From Marinibacterium sp050389775 (GTDB taxonomy: Bacteria > Pseudomonadota > Alphaproteobacteria > Rhodobacterales > Rhodobacteraceae): a stretch of 64,000 bases of DNA. Both the position numbers and the translations under genes were made by a program. Positions 61,749-64,000 of the stretch are shown piece after piece; the stretch's first letter is position 1; each line of letters starts with the position of its first letter. The notes under the pieces were generated by a model. It was given only the letters and a program-made list of their open reading frames with translations. It did no database searches and had not been told where the DNA came from. The stretch covers positions 85,105 to 149,104 of the forward strand of contig NZ_CP177148.1 in NCBI RefSeq assembly GCF_050389775.1, read 5' to 3'.

Positions 61749-62909
61749 TCACGCTGCCGCCTGAACGGGCGCGGGGATCACCCGCCGGTCGACGTCGCGG
61801 CTGACCAGCCGTTCGATCCGCTCTCCCGCATCGCCGAGGATCAGCCGATAGCCTGCAATCGACCGCGCAAACAGGTTGTAGATCACCACCGCCGGGATCG
61901 CCGCCACCAGGCCGATGGCCGTGGCCAGCAGCGCCTCGGCGATACCCGGCGCCACCACGGCCAGGTTGGTCGTGTTGCTCTCGGCGATCGAGATGAAGCT
62001 GTTCATGATGCCCCAGACCGTGCCGAACAGCCCGACGAAGGGCGCCGTCGATCCGATCGTGGCCAGGACGCCGGTGCCGCGCGCCATGCGCCGGCCGGAC
62101 TGGGCTTCGATCCGGGCCAGACCGGCAGCCACACGTTCCTTGAGCCCGGCGCCCCCGGCGTGATCCAGCGCCGGTTCCGACTGCGCCACCTCGTCCCGCG
62201 CCTCGGCCAGCATCCGCCCGACCGGACCATGTGTGGCAGCCGGGCAGCTTTGCGCCTCGCGCATGCTGGCCGACCGCGCCAGCACCTTCAGCGCCCGCCG
62301 CGCCCGGGCCCGCGCCATCCAGAGTTCCAGCGTCTTGGCCAGCCAGACCGTCCAGGTCACCAGCGACGCAACGGCCAGGCCCAGCATGACCAGCTTCACC
62401 ACGATATCGGCACCGCGATACATGCCGACGGGCGAGAGGTCGTGTCCACCGCCATCCGTCTGGGTCAGCAACCAACGCAGCGCGCCGCGCGGATCAGCGA
62501 GCGGCGAGGGAAACGGGTCCGGTGTCGGCGCCGCCACGGGGGCCGCGATGTGCTCGGACGCGGGGGCCGCCTGCGCTACGTCCGCTTCGGGGGCGGCATG
62601 GGCGTCGGTCCCGGTTTCAGGGCTGTCGGCAGGCCCCGCAGCCGGTTGCCCGGTTCGGGCCGTGCCATCCAATGCGCCGGCCGGCTGAGACGCTGTCGGA
62701 ATGCCATCCCCGCCGACCTCGGGTTGCGCCGCCTCACCGGCACCAGGCAGCGCCATGGCGTCACCGGGCAGGCCAGCCCCGCTCTCGCTTGTCACAACCG
62801 GCGGTACGTAGGCTTCCTGCGCAAGCCCCGCAGAGGCGACACAAAGGCTCAGCGCGCAAAGCGCGGCGGTTGCGATGGGAACGGGATATTGGAAACGGTT
62901 GGGCAACAA
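61749..62909 (-). CDS. exbB: Biopolymer transport protein ExbB with long periplasmic extension
   Basis: 386 residues. The C-terminal 240 are a standard MotA/TolQ/ExbB domain ('ATIGSTAPFVGLFGTVWGIMNSFISIAESNTTNLAVVAPGIAEALLATAIGLVAAIPAVVIYN'). It is preceded by a cleavable signal ('IATAALCALSLCVASAGLAQ') and about 110 Ala/Pro/Gly-rich residues predicted to be periplasmic. ExbB proteins of this longer type occur in alphaproteobacteria; the extension is low-complexity and its role is unclear. Confidence 0.92.
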   Translation of the reverse strand: MLPNRFQYPVPIATAALCALSLCVASAGLAQEAYVPPVVTSESGAGLPGDAMALPGAGEAAQPEVGGDGIPTASQPAGALDGTARTGQPAAGPADSPETGTDAHAAPEADVAQAAPASEHIAAPVAAPTPDPFPSPLADPRGALRWLLTQTDGGGHDLSPVGMYRGADIVVKLVMLGLAVASLVTWTVWLAKTLELWMARARARRALKVLARSASMREAQSCPAATHGPVGRMLAEARDEVAQSEPALDHAGGAGLKERVAAGLARIEAQSGRRMARGTGVLATIGSTAPFVGLFGTVWGIMNSFISIAESNTTNLAVVAPGIAEALLATAIGLVAAIPAVVIYNLFARSIAGYRLILGDAGERIERLVSRDVDRRVIPAPVQAAA

Positions 62910-62935
62910 GGATCTTCTCTTTTCGGATGGTCAGG

Positions 62936-62970
62936 GCCTTGGGCCTGTGCGCAGGGCGCAGGCCCAAGGC
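62936..62970 (-). repeat. Strong hairpin between the heme oxygenase and exbB genes
   Basis: A perfect 12-bp GC-rich inverted repeat (62936-62947 with 62959-62970) with an 11-base loop, just after the heme oxygenase stop. No T-run follows on the minus strand, so it is more likely a partial terminator, attenuator or mRNA-stabilising structure that sets the ratio between the upstream genes and exbBD-tonB. Confidence 0.6.
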
Positions 62971-62980
62971 GGCAGTCAGG

Positions 62981-63601
62981 TCAGGACAGGTGCTGACGCA
63001 CCAACGCCTGCACCCGGGCAAAGGCGGCCTCGGCCGCGGCCACGGCCCGGGCCTCTTCGGCCTCGGTCAGACGCACGGCATTCAGCGCTCCCTTGAACGC
63101 CTTCCAGTAAGGCGCGCGCCCTTCCGGCGGCTCGGCCAGGTGCCGGGCGCCGTGGGTCTCGGACAGGCCCATCTTCCTGGCGTATTTCAGCAGGAAAGCC
63201 GCGCCGAGGTTCGACCCTTCGATGACATAAAGCCAGCCGATGGCCTCGGGGATGCCCAGCTGCGCGGAGGTGCTGGTGGCCGGCAGGTCGGAATAGCCCG
63301 GCACCTGCATCCCGAGATCGGCCAGATCCTGTTCCACCGCCTCCAGGCGGCTGCGCTCCTTGAGCCCGGGAAAGAGATTGGCCAGGGCGGCGGTCTTGAA
63401 AAGCGGCTCGACATCGCGGTGAATGCCATGCTGGACCTTCAGGAACAGCCCGTAGTTCTCAAGGCTTTCGAAGGGCTTGGCGGCCATGATCGACTGGTCC
63501 AGAGACTCATGCGTCGGATGGGTCGCCGACCGCAGGCGGTCCGAAAGCGAAGAAAGAGGAGGCTGCCCGTCATCATGACCGTGGTGCATTTCCATCTGCA
63601 T
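62981..63601 (-). CDS. Heme oxygenase (biliverdin-producing)
   Basis: A 206-residue all-helical heme oxygenase. The proximal ligand is most likely H31 in 'LRSATHPTHESLDQ'. The glycine-rich distal helix is 'IGWLYVIEGSNLGAAFLLKY'. It breaks heme to biliverdin, CO and iron, releasing iron from imported heme. The His-rich first ten residues ('MEMHHGHDD') are unusual and could bind metal. It starts 3 bp after the glycosyltransferase-like gene and is followed by exbB-exbD-tonB, so the operon imports and opens heme. Fur-type control is expected, but the promoter lies outside the window. Confidence 0.92.
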   Translation of the reverse strand: MQMEMHHGHDDGQPPLSSLSDRLRSATHPTHESLDQSIMAAKPFESLENYGLFLKVQHGIHRDVEPLFKTAALANLFPGLKERSRLEAVEQDLADLGMQVPGYSDLPATSTSAQLGIPEAIGWLYVIEGSNLGAAFLLKYARKMGLSETHGARHLAEPPEGRAPYWKAFKGALNAVRLTEAEEARAVAAAEAAFARVQALVRQHLS

Positions 63602-63604
63602 GGT

Positions 63605-64000
63605 TCATTCCTTGTCGTTTGGTTCGTTCTCGACGGCCCGGGGCGATGTGGCTGGAGCGAGTTTCAATCCGGACAGCGCCAGATAGTCGTCGAGTGTTCG
63701 GGCTTGGCCCAGGCCGTAGGCGCCGCTTAACCCGCCAGAGAGCAGCTGCGCGAGGCGGGCATGTGAGCGCCGGCGCAAATGCGACCATTTTTCCTGACGT
63801 TGTCCTTCGAATTGCGCATCCCAGTGCAACGGGGCCTCGCCGGCGGCGCGCGTCTTGTAGAGGTGATAGAGCGGGACCGCGTTCGGATGCCAGATATCCC
63901 AACCGCGCGTGTAGGCCCGGATCGAGATGTTCTGCTCTTCGCCGTGGAAATACATGAAGGGGTCGTAGGGGACCTCTTCGACAAAGCTGCCACGGGTGAA
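63605..64000 (-). CDS. GlcNAc-transferase-family protein (PF11397-like), 5' part outside window
   Basis: The last 131 residues of a larger protein whose frame stays open to the window edge. It reads 'FTRGSFVEEVPYDPFMYFHG' and on to 'HGEEQNISIRAYTRGWDIWHPN', close to the conserved core of the Skp1-type UDP-GlcNAc glycosyltransferase family ('PYDPxLYFxGEE...RxxTxGYDxxxP'). The tail is charged. It lies 3 bp before the heme oxygenase gene, so the two are cotranscribed. What it glycosylates is unknown; a cell-surface or receptor-linked target is only a guess. Confidence 0.8.
   Translation of the reverse strand, partial: FTRGSFVEEVPYDPFMYFHGEEQNISIRAYTRGWDIWHPNAVPLYHLYKTRAAGEAPLHWDAQFEGQRQEKWSHLRRRSHARLAQLLSGGLSGAYGLGQARTLDDYLALSGLKLAPATSPRAVENEPNDKE

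Overview
The window is GC-rich, densely coded chromosomal DNA. It has alphaproteobacterial-style operons with ATGA stop/start overlaps, a class Ib ribonucleotide reductase operon, TRAP and ABC transporter operons, a five-step Hut pathway (HutH-U-I-F-G) and a benzoate/catechol cluster. I read it as a member of the Rhodobacterales (Paracoccaceae/Roseobacteraceae type). This is inferred from gene content and style; there is no rRNA gene to confirm it. I saw no rRNA, tRNA or CRISPR array.

Layout. 1-5.4 kb: a LuxR-type response regulator converges on nrdHI-nrdE-VOC-nrdF (minus strand). That operon is led by a cobalamin riboswitch and a promoter overlapped by likely NrdR boxes. 5.6-10.5 kb: a four-gene peptide/nickel-type ABC operon behind a Zur-like palindrome. 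11-22.5 kb: a benzoate-to-muconate cluster (catB, benABCD, a five-gene branched-chain-type ABC importer, a LysR regulator and an intradiol dioxygenase in the catA position). No catC or pcaD is present. 22.5-25 kb: a sparse, decayed stretch with an NTF2-like secreted protein, an internally deleted IS3-type element and a truncated PRC-barrel gene. 25-28.6 kb: a TRAP transporter with a convergent IclR regulator. 28.7-31.2 kb: a LysR gene, a scrap yard of gene fragments and a GSU2403-type nucleotidyltransferase.

31.4-44 kb is the histidine region: a polar amino acid ABC importer, hutC and a second LysR gene in one operon; hutIHGU on the minus strand; hutF divergent; and a hisC-like aminotransferase. 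Sequences resembling HutC operators (GTATAGAC / TGTATACA cores) lie at all three promoters, so the whole block looks like one regulon covering uptake, deamination and possibly transamination of histidine. 44.2-49.3 kb: a flavin monooxygenase plus FAD-oxidase pair, an AraC/DMT-exporter pair and a VOC protein.

49.3-52.75 kb holds the least explained system: a 36-residue secreted two-cysteine peptide, a 698-residue multi-pass membrane protein with no family I recognise, and a periplasmic solute-binding-like protein, with translational coupling between the last two. 53-59 kb: two secreted alpha/beta hydrolases, and a LysR/MFS/aldo-keto reductase set. 59.1-60.3 kb: a cytochrome P460-type protein coupled to a membrane b-type cytochrome-like protein. 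60.4-64 kb: a minus-strand iron/heme operon with a GlcNAc-transferase-like protein (cut by the window edge), heme oxygenase, exbB, exbD and tonB.

Most of the window is catabolism and uptake, each pathway with its own transporter and local regulator. The junctions near 24 kb and 30 kb carry the marks of past insertions and deletions.
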